DNA of 64,000 bases from Verrucomicrobiota bacterium (GTDB taxonomy: Bacteria; Verrucomicrobiota; Verrucomicrobiia; Verrucomicrobiales; Verrucomicrobiaceae). Position numbers and translations under genes: made by a program. The DNA is taken from the NCBI GenBank assembly GCA_025360015.1, contig JANYCZ010000068.1, forward strand, positions 248,001 to 312,000. The letters run 5' to 3'. Below the pieces are notes generated by a model. The model saw only the letters and a list, made by a program, of their open reading frames with translations. It did no database searches and was not told the DNA's origin. This document shows, one piece after another, positions 25,600-36,500 of this stretch (position 1 is the stretch's first letter; each line of letters begins with the position of its first letter).

Positions 25600-26703
25600 A
25601 TGCGACTTGTGAAATCCGTAGTTCTCATTCTGGCACTCCTCCTTCTCGCTTTTCTGGCGGTGAACGCCTGGATCATGTCGCCGACAAAGTTGCAATGGAT
25701 GCTTCAACTGGTCACCACGGAGTTTGGGCACTGGCTCGCGCTTCTGGCGCTGGTTTTGATTTATCCTGCCATGCATTCATCGCGCTGGCTGGGGCTGGTC
25801 TGCCTGCTGCTCGCCCTCGTCTTTCTTGTTCCTGCCATAGAGGCTTCGCGCATCGCCAGCGCTCAGGGACTCAGCTTTTCCTGGCAGCGACTATGGCTGC
25901 CGCTGCACACTGGTAAATTCAAAGTGAAGCACGAACGCCGCATTTTCTGGCGGGAGGGGGATGAATCGCTCGACATGGTGATTTATCGGCCTCTTGGTAC
26001 TGACAAGCCTTTGCCCTGCCTGCTCATCGCTCACGGCGGGGGCTGGGACAGCGGGGATCCCGGGGAGTTTGAATCTGCGAACACGGAACTCGCTTCGCAT
26101 GGCTACGTGCTGTGCTCCTACGGCTACCGTCTTGCTCCGAAACATCCGTGGCCGGCTCAGGCGGAGGATACAAGGCGTGCCTGCACCTGGCTGCGCGATC
26201 ACGCCGGCGAACTCGGTATTGATGTGAATCAAATCGTCTTCATGGGGCGCTCCGCCGGTGCGCAGATCGCCTGCGCCTGTGCCTACGGCATCTCGGAACT
26301 TGGGGCCCGTGCCTGCATCGACGTGTATGGCACTCCCAACATGTTTCTCGCGAATGAATGGTCGCTACCGGACGATCTTTTAAAGTCTCTCGTTCTGGTC
26401 CACCAATACATGGGGGGCGATCCGCAAAAAGTTCCGGAGGCTTACCATACCGCGTCAGCGACGGAGTTTCTTGAACATCGCCATCTTCCCACGCTGATCC
26501 TCCACGGCACACAGGATTCTCTCGTTGGCATCGGACACAGTCGCCGCTTCAACGACCGCCTCACTCAGCGGGAGGACTGCTTCTTTCTCGAACTGCCCTG
26601 GGGCACGCATGGCATGGACTACTTTCCTTCCACGCCCGGCGGCCAGCTTTCCATGGCTGCCATTGTGCGCTTCATGGAACGATTTGCCTATGGCGCTCCG
26701 TAG
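25600..26703 (+). CDS. Membrane-anchored alpha/beta hydrolase (HSL/BD-FAE esterase type)
   Basis: A 367-residue protein with three hydrophobic helices at the N-terminus (about 5-25, 43-60, 64-82), then an alpha/beta-hydrolase domain. The oxyanion motif is HGGGWDSG, the nucleophile Ser is in FMGRSAGAQIA, and the catalytic Asp and His are likely in LHGTQDSLVG and WGTHGMDYF. This resembles hormone-sensitive-lipase and feruloyl/acetyl-esterase-like enzymes; the catalytic part is expected outside the inner membrane. The RBS GGAG of the next gene follows its stop, so the three genes 25600-29465 probably form an operon of ester-cleaving enzymes. Confidence 0.82.
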   Translation: MRLVKSVVLILALLLLAFLAVNAWIMSPTKLQWMLQLVTTEFGHWLALLALVLIYPAMHSSRWLGLVCLLLALVFLVPAIEASRIASAQGLSFSWQRLWLPLHTGKFKVKHERRIFWREGDESLDMVIYRPLGTDKPLPCLLIAHGGGWDSGDPGEFESANTELASHGYVLCSYGYRLAPKHPWPAQAEDTRRACTWLRDHAGELGIDVNQIVFMGRSAGAQIACACAYGISELGARACIDVYGTPNMFLANEWSLPDDLLKSLVLVHQYMGGDPQKVPEAYHTASATEFLEHRHLPTLILHGTQDSLVGIGHSRRFNDRLTQREDCFFLELPWGTHGMDYFPSTPGGQLSMAAIVRFMERFAYGAP

Positions 26704-26711
26704 TGGAGGTC

Positions 26712-27809
26712 ATGCACCGGATTCTCAGTCTTTTCTGCGCGCTCACCATCTCCGCCTTCGCCGGAGATCTCCAGCTCACTCTCCCACCCGCCGTTTACGC
26801 CACGCCGGACGTACCGATGAGCATCTATCACGACAACATCGTGCTTACGGAGACTCCTGAGAGCTACCGCTTCGAGTTCACCTGCAAGCTGGGTAAAAGC
26901 GAAGCGCGCCGCTGGACGCTCACACCGACTGACAGCGATGTCGGCGATCATCCGCTCGCCGTCACCGTCAAAGACGCTGCCGGCAAAGTGCTGGAGCAGG
27001 GCCGCACCATGCTGCACATCTCCCCGCGCAAATCGGCTTCCGCAAAGCCGCTGCGCCTGCTCATCGTTGGGGACAGCCTCACGCATGCGAGTGTTTACCC
27101 GAATGAGATAGCCCGCCTGCTTGCTCTGCCCGGCAACCCTAAGTTCATCTTGCTCGGCACCCATAAACCGTCGGGCGCTCAGCCGGGCGTCGTGCATGAA
27201 GGCTACGGCGGCTGGAAATGGTCCGACTTCCTTACTAAATTCGCGCCTGAGACTCCCGGAGTGGCTGCGGGTCCGCTCGCCCGCAAAGCCACGAGCCCCT
27301 TCATCTTTCCTGCCGCCGATGGCAAAACCGGCGTCTTCAATTTGCCGCGCTACTTCAAGGAGTATTGCGATGTCCAGCCGCCCGATGTCGTCACCTTCCT
27401 GCTCGGCATCAACGACTGCTTCGGCGCTGATCCCAACAACCCGGATGCCAAAATCAACGAGGTGCTCGACAACGCCGACAAACTCCTCGCTGCATTCCAC
27501 AAGGCTGCGCTCAATGCCAAGCTCGCCGTCGGCCTCACCACGCCGCCCAACGCGCGCCAGGAAGGCTTCACCGCCAACTACCAGGACAAGTACCCGCGCT
27601 GGGGCTGGAAGCGCATCCAGCACCGCATCGTGCAGCTCATGCTCAAGCGTCTCAGCAATCGTGAAAAGGATGGCATCTTCATCGTGCCCACGGAGCTCAA
27701 CCTTGATCCGGTCGATGGCTATCCCAACAACAATGGGGTGCATCCCAATCCCATCGGCTACGCACAGATCGGCGCGAGTTTTTATTCGTGGATGAAGTCG
27801 AAGCCTTGA
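26712..27809 (+). CDS. Secreted SGNH/GDSL hydrolase
   Basis: A 365-residue protein with a short signal peptide (MHRILSLFCALTISAFA). An N-terminal beta-rich module (about 20-105) precedes the SGNH domain, whose blocks are visible: LLIVGDSLTHAS (block I Ser), EGYGGWKW (block II Gly), LGINDCFG (block III Asn) and NNGVHPNPIGYAQIG (block V His). Enzymes of this type remove acetyl or other acyl groups from glycans or lipids outside the cytoplasm. I chose ATG 26712, preceded by GGAGG at 26706-26710; an in-frame GTG at 26703 overlaps the upstream stop. Confidence 0.85.
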   Translation: MHRILSLFCALTISAFAGDLQLTLPPAVYATPDVPMSIYHDNIVLTETPESYRFEFTCKLGKSEARRWTLTPTDSDVGDHPLAVTVKDAAGKVLEQGRTMLHISPRKSASAKPLRLLIVGDSLTHASVYPNEIARLLALPGNPKFILLGTHKPSGAQPGVVHEGYGGWKWSDFLTKFAPETPGVAAGPLARKATSPFIFPAADGKTGVFNLPRYFKEYCDVQPPDVVTFLLGINDCFGADPNNPDAKINEVLDNADKLLAAFHKAALNAKLAVGLTTPPNARQEGFTANYQDKYPRWGWKRIQHRIVQLMLKRLSNREKDGIFIVPTELNLDPVDGYPNNNGVHPNPIGYAQIGASFYSWMKSKP

Positions 27810-27845
27810 ATGAACGATCCACGCTCGTGAGGACGTAATCTGCGC

Positions 27846-29465
27846 ATGCCGCTCCGTTTTCTTTCTCCCGCCCTGCTGCTGACGCTCATTGTTTCCGCTG
27901 CTGCGGTCGAAGCACCGATCCCACTCACCCTGCAATCGCGCGCTCCTGCTGGCAAGACGACCCTGGTGAAAGAGCCGTGGCTGCCCTCCCGCACCGCCAT
28001 CATCGTCTGTGACATGTGGGACCTGCATCACTGCAAAAACGCGGTGACGCGTGAGGTGGAGATGGCTCCGCGCATGAATGAGGTGCTCGAAAAGGCCCGC
28101 AAGGATGGGGTGCTCATCATCCATGCGCCGAGCAGTTGCATGAAGCCCTACGAAGGCACGCCCGCCCGCGAGCGCGCCAAATCCGCGCCCACTGCGGCGC
28201 GGCTGCCCGACAAAATCGCCGAGTGGTGCAAACAAATCCCGGCGGAAGAACAGGCCATCTATCCCCTGGATCAAACGGACAGCGAAGATGACGACCTTGT
28301 CGAGCATGCGGCTTGGGCGCAGGAACTCACTGCGAAAGGGCTCAACCCCAGAGCGCCGTGGACCAAGCAGATCGACGTGCTGCGTATTGATCAGGACAAA
28401 GACGCCATCAGCGACAGCGGTGTCGAGATCTGGAATCTCCTCGAAGCGCGGAACATCGACAATGTCATTCTCATGGGGGTGCATCTTAACATGTGCGTCT
28501 CCGGCCGTCCCTTCGGTCTGCGCCAGCTGGCAAAGAACGGCAGGCACGTCGTCCTCATGCGCGACCTGACGGACACGATGTACAATCCCGCACGCTGGCC
28601 CTTCGTCAGCCACAGGCGTGGCACCGAGTTGTTCGTTGCGCATGTAGAGAAACGTATTTGTCCCACGATCACGTCGGACCAGTTCATCGGCGGCAAGCCC
28701 TTTGCATTTACTGATGCCACTGCGGGCATGAAGCGTCTGCAGATCATCCTGCTCGGGGACAGCACCACCGAGGCCAGAATTCCGAAGATGCTTGCGCCGG
28801 ATGAGCCGCAGATTGAGGACACGCTGCGCATCAAACTCGCCGCCGAGACCGATCTGCCGCCCTGCGATGTCTATAACGAAGGCGTCAGCGGCGAAACCAT
28901 CCGCCGTCTGCTGGACACACGCTACGACAAGGCGGTGAAAACCAAGCCGCAGGCCGACTACATCTTCATCCGCTATGGCATCAACGACATCGCCAAGCGC
29001 GAGGATTTTAAAACGAATTTCCCCAAGGACTTTCGTGAACTGCTCGGCCGCCTGCGCGTGGATCATCCGCAGGCCATGCTCATTCCCATGACCGTCATTC
29101 CTTACACGATCGAGAGTCCACATGCGGACATCAATGAAGTCGTCATCCAGTTTGCTGCGGAGGAGAAGCTCACGCTTTTTGACATCGTGCCACGGTACAT
29201 TGCCGAGCTGAAGAAAGGCCCGGACATGCTGAACTACCGCCGCTACCCGGTGGCGAAGATCCCGGAGAAGCTGCGCGCCTATGCCACGCCGTACATTCAG
29301 CCCGGCACCGACCCCGCCGTGGTCGTGCTCGACAACCACCTTGATGGCATTTTTGGCCACCTGCCGGGATGGGCAGGGGACCGCCATCCGAACCTGGCGG
29401 GTTACAACGTCATTGCGGATGAAACGGCCAAATGGCTTGCACCGGTGATTCGCGCCAGGAAGTGA
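27846..29465 (+). CDS. Secreted isochorismatase-like hydrolase fused to SGNH hydrolase
   Basis: A 539-residue two-domain protein with a signal peptide (residues 1-20). Residues about 48-275 form a cysteine hydrolase of the isochorismatase/nicotinamidase fold: catalytic Asp56 in AIIVCDMWD, and nucleophile Cys217 in MGVHLNMCVSGRPFG. Residues about 298-535 form an SGNH hydrolase: LLGDSTTEA (Ser306), EGVSGETI (Gly), RYGINDIAK (Asn) and GDRHPNLAGY (His). Both active sites look intact. The pairing suggests one polymer or conjugate with both an amide-like and an ester bond (inference). The upstream gene encodes a separate SGNH enzyme. Confidence 0.88.
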   Translation: MPLRFLSPALLLTLIVSAAAVEAPIPLTLQSRAPAGKTTLVKEPWLPSRTAIIVCDMWDLHHCKNAVTREVEMAPRMNEVLEKARKDGVLIIHAPSSCMKPYEGTPARERAKSAPTAARLPDKIAEWCKQIPAEEQAIYPLDQTDSEDDDLVEHAAWAQELTAKGLNPRAPWTKQIDVLRIDQDKDAISDSGVEIWNLLEARNIDNVILMGVHLNMCVSGRPFGLRQLAKNGRHVVLMRDLTDTMYNPARWPFVSHRRGTELFVAHVEKRICPTITSDQFIGGKPFAFTDATAGMKRLQIILLGDSTTEARIPKMLAPDEPQIEDTLRIKLAAETDLPPCDVYNEGVSGETIRRLLDTRYDKAVKTKPQADYIFIRYGINDIAKREDFKTNFPKDFRELLGRLRVDHPQAMLIPMTVIPYTIESPHADINEVVIQFAAEEKLTLFDIVPRYIAELKKGPDMLNYRRYPVAKIPEKLRAYATPYIQPGTDPAVVVLDNHLDGIFGHLPGWAGDRHPNLAGYNVIADETAKWLAPVIRARK

Positions 29466-29471
29466 TGTGGT

Positions 29472-30521
29472 TTACCTTGGGCGCGTTTGGAAAGTGCGGC
29501 TGTGCTTCTGGGAGGGCACTTCGATGGTGTAGCTTTTCGCGTCGGCGCTGACGGCGCAGTGGATGTGCTCGGCAGCGCAGCCTTCAGCCAGATCACCGTG
29601 GTTGGCGATCATCGTCTTGTCTGCTGTGTTTTCATGGTCGTCGCGGACGTTTTCATGGATCTGATACATCGCCTGGATCGTCGGGGTCGATTTGAGCGCG
29701 TCCATCGCGGACTTGCTGGTGCCCTTGCGCGGGCCGTTGTTCATGACTGAAACCGTGGGCTGGAGGCTGTGGATGAGCATGGGATTATTGCTCACATCGA
29801 GGCCGTGGTGATCCACCTGATACAGATCCACAGTGCCGACGACATTGAAGGGGGAGACGAGTTTTTCCTCCACATTCCATGACAGATCGCCGCCGTCGAA
29901 GAAGCGGAAGTCGCCGAATTGCAGCAGCATCACCACGCTGTTCGCATTGTCTGTCGGATCGGCTGCTTGGGGTGGCACGGAACCTTTGAGCGGGTTCTCG
30001 GGCTGGTCGGGGTAAGGCGGGATGAACTGCTGATTCGCGCCCAGGCAGCGCAGCGTCAGCTTCGGGCTGCCCTCAGCCTGCTTGAGTGGAACGGCGGCAC
30101 CTGCGGCCAGTGTGACGCGCTTTTCCACCTTTGCATCGCGGTAGGGGCGGCTGGTCAGCGTCCAGCGCATGTCCTGGGCTTTGCCATCCGGACTGCCGTC
30201 GGGTATGCCTTTGTCGTAGAGCGTGCCAATCGGCATCAGCTCCGCCAGTTCAGCCAAGCCGCCGAAGTGATCGGAATGGAAGTGGGTGATGATGACGTGG
30301 TCGATGCGGGTCAGCTTTGCCTGTTCCATCGCGACTTTCTGGATGCGCTGAGGATCGCGCCCGCCGGGATTGCCGGTATCAATGAGCACCGATTCCCCCG
30401 CCGGTGTTACGATCAGGGTGGAGCCGCCGCCTTCGGAGTCAATCCAGTAGATGTCGAGCGTCTGGTCACGCGCGGAGAGTGTGAGGGTGCAGGCAAACAG
30501 GGCGGCAAGGATGAATTTCAT
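29472..30521 (-). CDS. Secreted metallo-beta-lactamase-fold hydrolase (ComEC-type)
   Basis: A 349-residue protein with a signal peptide ([17 protein letters not shown]). The metal site HFHSDH (residues 80-85) follows [17 protein letters not shown] and [11 protein letters not shown], which is the opening of ComEC/Rec2-like MBL domains. Later ligands are FFDGGDLSW and YQVDHHGLD. Lone ComEC-type MBL proteins may be nucleases or phosphodiesterases; the substrate is not known. It is not a recognisable beta-lactamase of the B1-B3 classes. It follows the giant gene on the same strand after a hairpin, and converges with the isochorismatase-SGNH gene. Confidence 0.82.
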   Translation of the reverse strand: MKFILAALFACTLTLSARDQTLDIYWIDSEGGGSTLIVTPAGESVLIDTGNPGGRDPQRIQKVAMEQAKLTRIDHVIITHFHSDHFGGLAELAELMPIGTLYDKGIPDGSPDGKAQDMRWTLTSRPYRDAKVEKRVTLAAGAAVPLKQAEGSPKLTLRCLGANQQFIPPYPDQPENPLKGSVPPQAADPTDNANSVVMLLQFGDFRFFDGGDLSWNVEEKLVSPFNVVGTVDLYQVDHHGLDVSNNPMLIHSLQPTVSVMNNGPRKGTSKSAMDALKSTPTIQAMYQIHENVRDDHENTADKTMIANHGDLAEGCAAEHIHCAVSADAKSYTIEVPSQKHSRTFQTRPR

Positions 30522-30532
30522 GGTGGGTGAAG

Positions 30533-30558
30533 CGCCTTCTTCACGCTTGAAGAAGGCG
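30533..30558 (-). other. Perfect 11-bp hairpin between the giant gene and the MBL gene
   Basis: The arms 30533-30543 and 30548-30558 pair perfectly around a 4-nt loop (CGCT on the plus strand). It sits in the 59-base gap between two same-strand genes. No T-run follows on either strand, so it is a weak terminator at best. It could instead be an attenuation or mRNA-processing element that reduces expression of the MBL gene. Confidence 0.6.
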
Positions 30559-30580
30559 TGTTCTCTCATCGCAGATCAAT

Positions 30581-33500
30581 CTAGCGTCCTGGAGGGTTCA
30601 CTTCCTTCACCGTCGCGCCGTGCGTTTCGCTGAGAATGAGGAGGGCGAGTTTTTCGACGTTGTGCAGTTCGGCGGGCTTGAGCATCTGGTAGTCGAGGCC
30701 GTTGGCGGGAGCGGCTTCGTAGGGGGTGGGTTGCGGCATTCCATTTTCAGGGCCGTTGAGACTGGCGTAGTCAAAGCGGCCACGCAGGTCGGTGTAGCCA
30801 TCCTTGAAGAAGCGTACGGTGCCGTTGTTGAGGCGTGCGTACACTTTAATGTAGGCCTTCGGCAGCGGCTTGTCGGTGGTGGCGTCGCGGGTTTCGAGGC
30901 GGCCGTAGTTTTCCGCCACCGTCAGCTTCAAGGTGTTGGCATGATAGGCCTGGGTCTTGCGCTGTCCGGCACCGAGCACTTCCACAAGTACGTTGGCCTT
31001 CGTGAATTCCGCAGGCAGCGCGAGGTCGAGTGTGGTCTGATTTTTCGGCAGTGCCTGCGTGGCCGTTTTGTTCGGCTTGATGATGCTGAAGCGTCCGGCA
31101 TCTTGGCTCACGAAAGGATTGCTGCTGAAGCTGAACTCGGGGTCCATGAGGTAGTAGTTCAGCGTGACTTCGCCCAGGTTTTTCCAAGTGAGGGCGATGG
31201 TCTTGTTTTCGACTTTGAACTCAAAGCCCGGCTCGCTTGCTGCGAGTTCAGCCTGCTGCTTCTCGCGGTCGGGCTTGTCGCCTTTTTCTGTCTTCGCAGC
31301 CGTGCCTTCGATTTCCTCAAGCTGGGTGGCCACCCCGGCAAAGAGGAGCTTCCAGCGTGGCACCGGATGATCTGCATACTTGGCTGCCAGACCGCGTGCG
31401 GCGGCGAGATCGCCTTCATAAAAGGCGGCGTAGCACTGGAAGTAGTCGTGTTGGATCTTCGTGGGCAGCTTGGTGGCGTCGATGGACTTGAAGCGGGCCA
31501 GCGCCTCCTCCACCCGGTCCTGCAGGAAGAGGAAGGAAGCTACGCTCAGGTTGTCGATGGCGTCGAGCTGCGGCTTGTGAGCGAGGATGCTTAGCAGGTG
31601 AGTGTACTGCTCCAGCACCGCCGGATTGGCGATGCGCCACTCGCTGCCGACGCGGTGCGCACGTTGATTGACGAGGGGGAAGTATTCGAGATGCTCGTAG
31701 CTGCGGCGTTCGATGGGATCGAGCGTGAGGAGTTTGCTGGCGGAATACGGGCCGCATTCATTGTCGAATTTTTCTTTCAACCACTCACGCAGCGTGGCGG
31801 CATCATTGTGCAGCAGCGCGTAGGTGGCGATGGCTTCATCATTAAGGTGATGCGTGTGCATGAAGGCGATGAGCTTCCGGTAGAAGTCCACGCTCTGACG
31901 ACAGCGCCAGGCGACGCGATCCAGATTGACAGTTTGGAGATTGGTTTGCTCCAGGAAGGTGAAGACCTCCGCATCGCTGCCGTATTGCGACACATAATCC
32001 CATGAGGCCTTGTCCACCTCGGTGAGTTTCGGCACGACGTTGAATCCAAACGGTTTGGCGCCTGCCGCGCTGGTGCTGGTGGCGACGTTGACGGGGAAGT
32101 GGGCAAACTTGAGGCCGGGCTTGGCTGGAACGAGCGGGAAGTAGAAGTGATACTCGAAGGTCTGCGTGGTGTAGGGTTCCAGGCGGATCTGGCGTGAGTT
32201 GGTGGCCTTGCTGCCAAGCACGGGCAGTGCGCCTTGCGGAATTTGCAGCAGCACCACGGCCTTCACCGGGCTGCTGGTGGGATTGGTGACGACGATGTTT
32301 GCGCCATAGGTCGCGCCGGTGAGGAACTCGCTGGTCACATACTTCTCGAATTTCTCGTTTCCTTCCATGCGGTAGCGGTCGCTTTGACGGAAGAAGCTTT
32401 GTGAGACGAGGAGCTGACCCTGCGTGTTGTTTTCAACGGCGGCAGGTTTGATCTCTTTGTGATATAGGATGCAGGGGCCGCCTGCAGTGAAGGTGAAACG
32501 GCCGTTGTCGGCCTTGGTGCCGTGCTTTGGAGCGTCAAAGGGAAGATCCAGCACGGCGAGCGCAAGCATCATCTCGGTGAAGTTGCTGCTGGCCTCGGCG
32601 ACGTTGCTGGAAACAAAGCCACCCTTTGAACCTGAGGCGATCCAGGCGGCATAGTCACGCCAGAAAGCGTTCACGGTAACGAGATCGGCACTCTGTTCAG
32701 TGATGCGCAGTTTGTAGTAGTTGTTCTCCGCCCATTCTTTTGTGGGGCCGAGGGCGCGGAAGAAGACGCGGACTTCTTTGCGGGCGTCTGTGGCATCTCC
32801 TGTGCCGAAATAGAGGTAGCCGCCACTGACGGTCATCGCCCCGGCAGAGGTATTGGCACCGCTGAACGCCCAGCGATCCGTGCCCGATTTTTGAAAGGCG
32901 TCCTGGCGCTGAAGGCCGAGCGCCGTCATCTCCTGGGGCTTCGCATCTTTCTGACCTGGGAGCTGTTGCAACTCAGCGGCGGTCATGGAGCGACGTAGGG
33001 TGCTTGCTGGGGAGTTGTTTTCCCCTCCCGCCATGCCCATCCCTTTGGAAAATCCTCCCCTGGGATCAGGCGCATCTGCATAGGCTGCAGGGGCGGGAGA
33101 CATCGGCGATGGTGGCGGCGCGGCGGCAGCTTGATTTTTTGCTGCTTCCAAGACTCCACCAGCCGTTCTGTCTCCAGATTCCATCGTCCGCCCACGGAGA
33201 GCCGTTTCAAAGAGGTGGTCGGCTTCTTCAGGATTCGGAGGGATCATTTCAAACAGTTCGCGGACATGGCGAGCGGTATTTGGCGCTTCGTTTTTGATGC
33301 GCTGCGCGAGCAGGATGCGCTCGACGATGTTGAGACGAGCATAGGCCCAGGGTTCGAGGTGTGGGGTGAGATCGAGGCCGAGGAGATACTCGTCCATGAA
33401 GGTCTTGTCCTTCTTGTTGGCGAGGTAGGGTTTCACCACGGCATCGAAGAACGCCTTGTCTTTGCGGGAGAGGAAGAAGTTCAGTTCGTGACAGGCGAAC

Positions 33501-36500
33501 TCGCCGTATTTGGCGTGCTTCTCGTCGTCTTTGAGCTTGGGCCAGTGCAACAACCACGCGAATTCTGTGAGGTGGCCATCGCTGCTGAGCGTGGTGAACA
33601 GGGAGTGGATGCCGCCGAGGGTGTCGTAGGTTTCGAGTTCGCTGGTGAGGATGTCGGCGAGGGTTAGGGCCTTGCCGGTTTCGAGGACGGTGATTTCTTT
33701 TTTCTGTGTGAAGGGCGTCGCGGGATCAAGATTCCGCGCGAGGCGCTGATCGGCGAATTTGGTGGGGGCTTCCGGCAGCGTGAGCGTGCGCCAAGAGGCG
33801 TTTTGCAGGTCTTCGGCGTAAATTTGCACATGTTGGCGGTCGCCGAGGGCTTTGCGTTCGATGCGGACGACCCCGTCTTTGTCGGGCACGAGGTTGTAGA
33901 TGACGGGGGCGGATGCAGCGAGGAAGTCGAGATTGGTGCCGCCTTGCGGACCGGCTTGGGCTTTCATCTTCTTTGCGGGCATCATGCCGGCAGTGTTCGA
34001 AGTGCCGGTGGCCCCACCGCGTGTCATGGTCGCATTTTGACCGCCAGCTTGAGCGAGTTCGTCGAGATCGGTGCTGCTAATCTCCCATGGATTCAGCAGC
34101 AGGCCGGGACGGGTGAGCATGTTGCCGGGGAAGAGTTTGGCGTAGCGGCGTTCGAGGATGTAGCGGTACTCATCTCCGATTTCACGGCCAGCGGAGTAGA
34201 GGTTCGGGTTTCTCGCTGGCGCGCCGGACGCTGCGCCGAAGCGAGTGAAGCCGCCGAGCCCACCGAAGATGCCGTTGCCGGGATCGAAACGCGAGGCGGC
34301 GAAGTGGACGCGGGCGAAGGGACTGCTGTTGGCGAGTTTGACGGTGATGAAGTCCTTGTCGTTCTCGATGCTTGTGATGTGGAGCGGTGAATTGCCTTTG
34401 AGTTCGAGCTGGCGGTGCTTGCCCAGCACCCAGCCACCGAAGGTTTCGCCTTGCGTCACTTTGAGAGTGATGAGCGGCTGGCCGGGGATTTGCAGTGAGT
34501 AGTCGCCGGGTGTGAGACCGCTGATGGTGAGAAAGCCGTTTTCAGTTTTGAGGAGGGCCGCAAGGTCTGCGGTGAAGGTGCCGGAGGTTTGCGCTAGGAG
34601 TGATGCAGGCAGGCTGACGGCGGGATGAGCGGGAATCCGAATCGTCTCGCCCTCCTTGGCGTGGATGGTGGTGGAGAGCGTGTTGTCAGCATCCTCCAGC
34701 GGCCAGAGTGTTTGCCGGCCATTGGGGATTTTGGCGGCGACGGATTCGATGCTGGCGAGGTTGCCGAGATTCACGCGGCCTTGGGCGTCGGTGCGCAGCG
34801 GGACGATCTGGGAGCGATTGAACTCGCGATGCTTAAAGGTGAACAGTACTTGCTGGTCGGCGATGGGTTCGCCATTTTTTCCGAGGAGTTCGAAAACGCG
34901 CTGGCCGTCAAAAGTACTGAGGTGCCCGTCGTTCACGGCTTCGGTCTTGTCGATGCCGTTGATCGTCCAGGTGTGGCTGGCCGTGAGATCTTTTTTGGTC
35001 CCACCGGTGCTGAGAGCTTCCACTTTGGCACTGAAGGTCACGGTGAGCGAGGCGAGGCGCTCGGGGACGGTGAGCGTCTGTGTGAGGTCGCTGCCGGCTC
35101 TGAGTTTGAGGTCTTGGATTTCGCGAGTGGTGGAGATGCCGTCAAGCGTGGTGCTGGTGATGGTGAGCTTCGGTTCACTGAGGAGTTCGGGGGCGAGGTG
35201 CGCCTCACCCATCATCAAGGCGGTGCGCACGGCGAGGGTTGCCTCGCGGCGGGAGAGAAGCTGCTCACGTTCGATGTGGAACTGCGCGTCCAGTCGGTAG
35301 TCCTCGGCATGGTGGGCTATGGAGGTGAGCGTGGCAAAGGTGCCTGCAGCATCCCCGATGATGAGGTTCTTGGTGCCTGGCTGACTCGTGAACGGTACGA
35401 CGATGCGTCCGAGCTTTTCGTTGCGCAGCAGCTTGCGGCCTTCAAACCATGCCACAGCATCATTCACCGGCTGGTTCTTTTCGTCGAGGACGAGGATCAG
35501 ATCTCCGCTGGGACCCGTCTGCTGAAGCACATGCAACTGGCCGGTGCGGATGAGGGCGCGGCTGCTGCGGCCACCGCCGATGAACTCGATGATCCAAGCG
35601 CCGCGTTTGCCTTTGAGTTCGGGGAACTTGAAGGTCTGCCGCTTGCGTGTGAAGGGGCCGCCCTCAAAGGCGTGGGTCTGCTCGCTGTTGGCCACGAGGC
35701 CATCGAGGTTGAGATCGGTGTTGAGCTGGCGCTGCTGGGTCTGGAAAAAATTGAGCGTGTTCAGCTCGAAGATCTTCACGATGAGCTTCGGCGTGTTTTT
35801 GACGGTGACGTCGAACTGGATGTCGTCACGGGGCGTGAACTGCGGAGCATTCGTGGCGGGGAATTCAATATCGACGCGCTCTTTGAGCTTTTGAAATGCG
35901 GCGGGTGTGAGCAGCGAGGCCCAGTGTTCGGGACTGCCGATGCCGTTCGTTATCAGCGCCTCCGCCAGGACGGGCGTGAGCCATTCTTCGGCAATGTAGC
36001 TGGTCCACTGTGAGAGCACGTCGTTGGGATCAGCATCGGGCTTTACCTCGGAGGCCAAGAGATGCAGGAAATACTCGCGGACGAGCGGCTCGTCGGTGCT
36101 GATGGGCGGGGAAAGCAGCAGGGCCTCGCTGAGGTCGGCGCTGAGATCGGAGATGTCGCCCGGCCTGACGTCCTTGATATAGCTATAGTTGATGTAGCCC
36201 TGCTGGCGGGGGAGCTTGATGTATTCCATGAAACGGCTGCGGTCATACATGCCCTGCTTGCGATCGTGGTCGAGACGCAGGTAAAGGATGCGGGCCTTGA
36301 GCGTGTTTTGGGAGGACGGCAATTTTTTGGCGAAGGCCCACACGCGATCCAGCCAGGCCGCGCGCTCGGCGTCATCGTATTCCAGATTCACATCCGCGTT
36401 AGGGGCGAGCTTGCGGAGGCGGGTGTTCACGAAGGCCTGCTGGCCGAGCCATTGGGGGTAGGTTTGCAGCAGGGCATCCAGTTGCTCCGGCAGCAGGGCG

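Noticed and set aside
26688-29387. Antisense open frame of 899 codons on the minus strand
   Set aside because: It is a mirror of the SGNH and isochorismatase-SGNH genes, arising from strong GC-rich codon bias. The product is rich in His/Arg/Ala with no motif, while the plus-strand genes have signal peptides and active sites.
29472-30521. MBL-fold protein considered as a beta-lactamase (resistance gene)
   Set aside because: The sequence order matches ComEC-type MBL domains, not the B1-B3 beta-lactamase classes.
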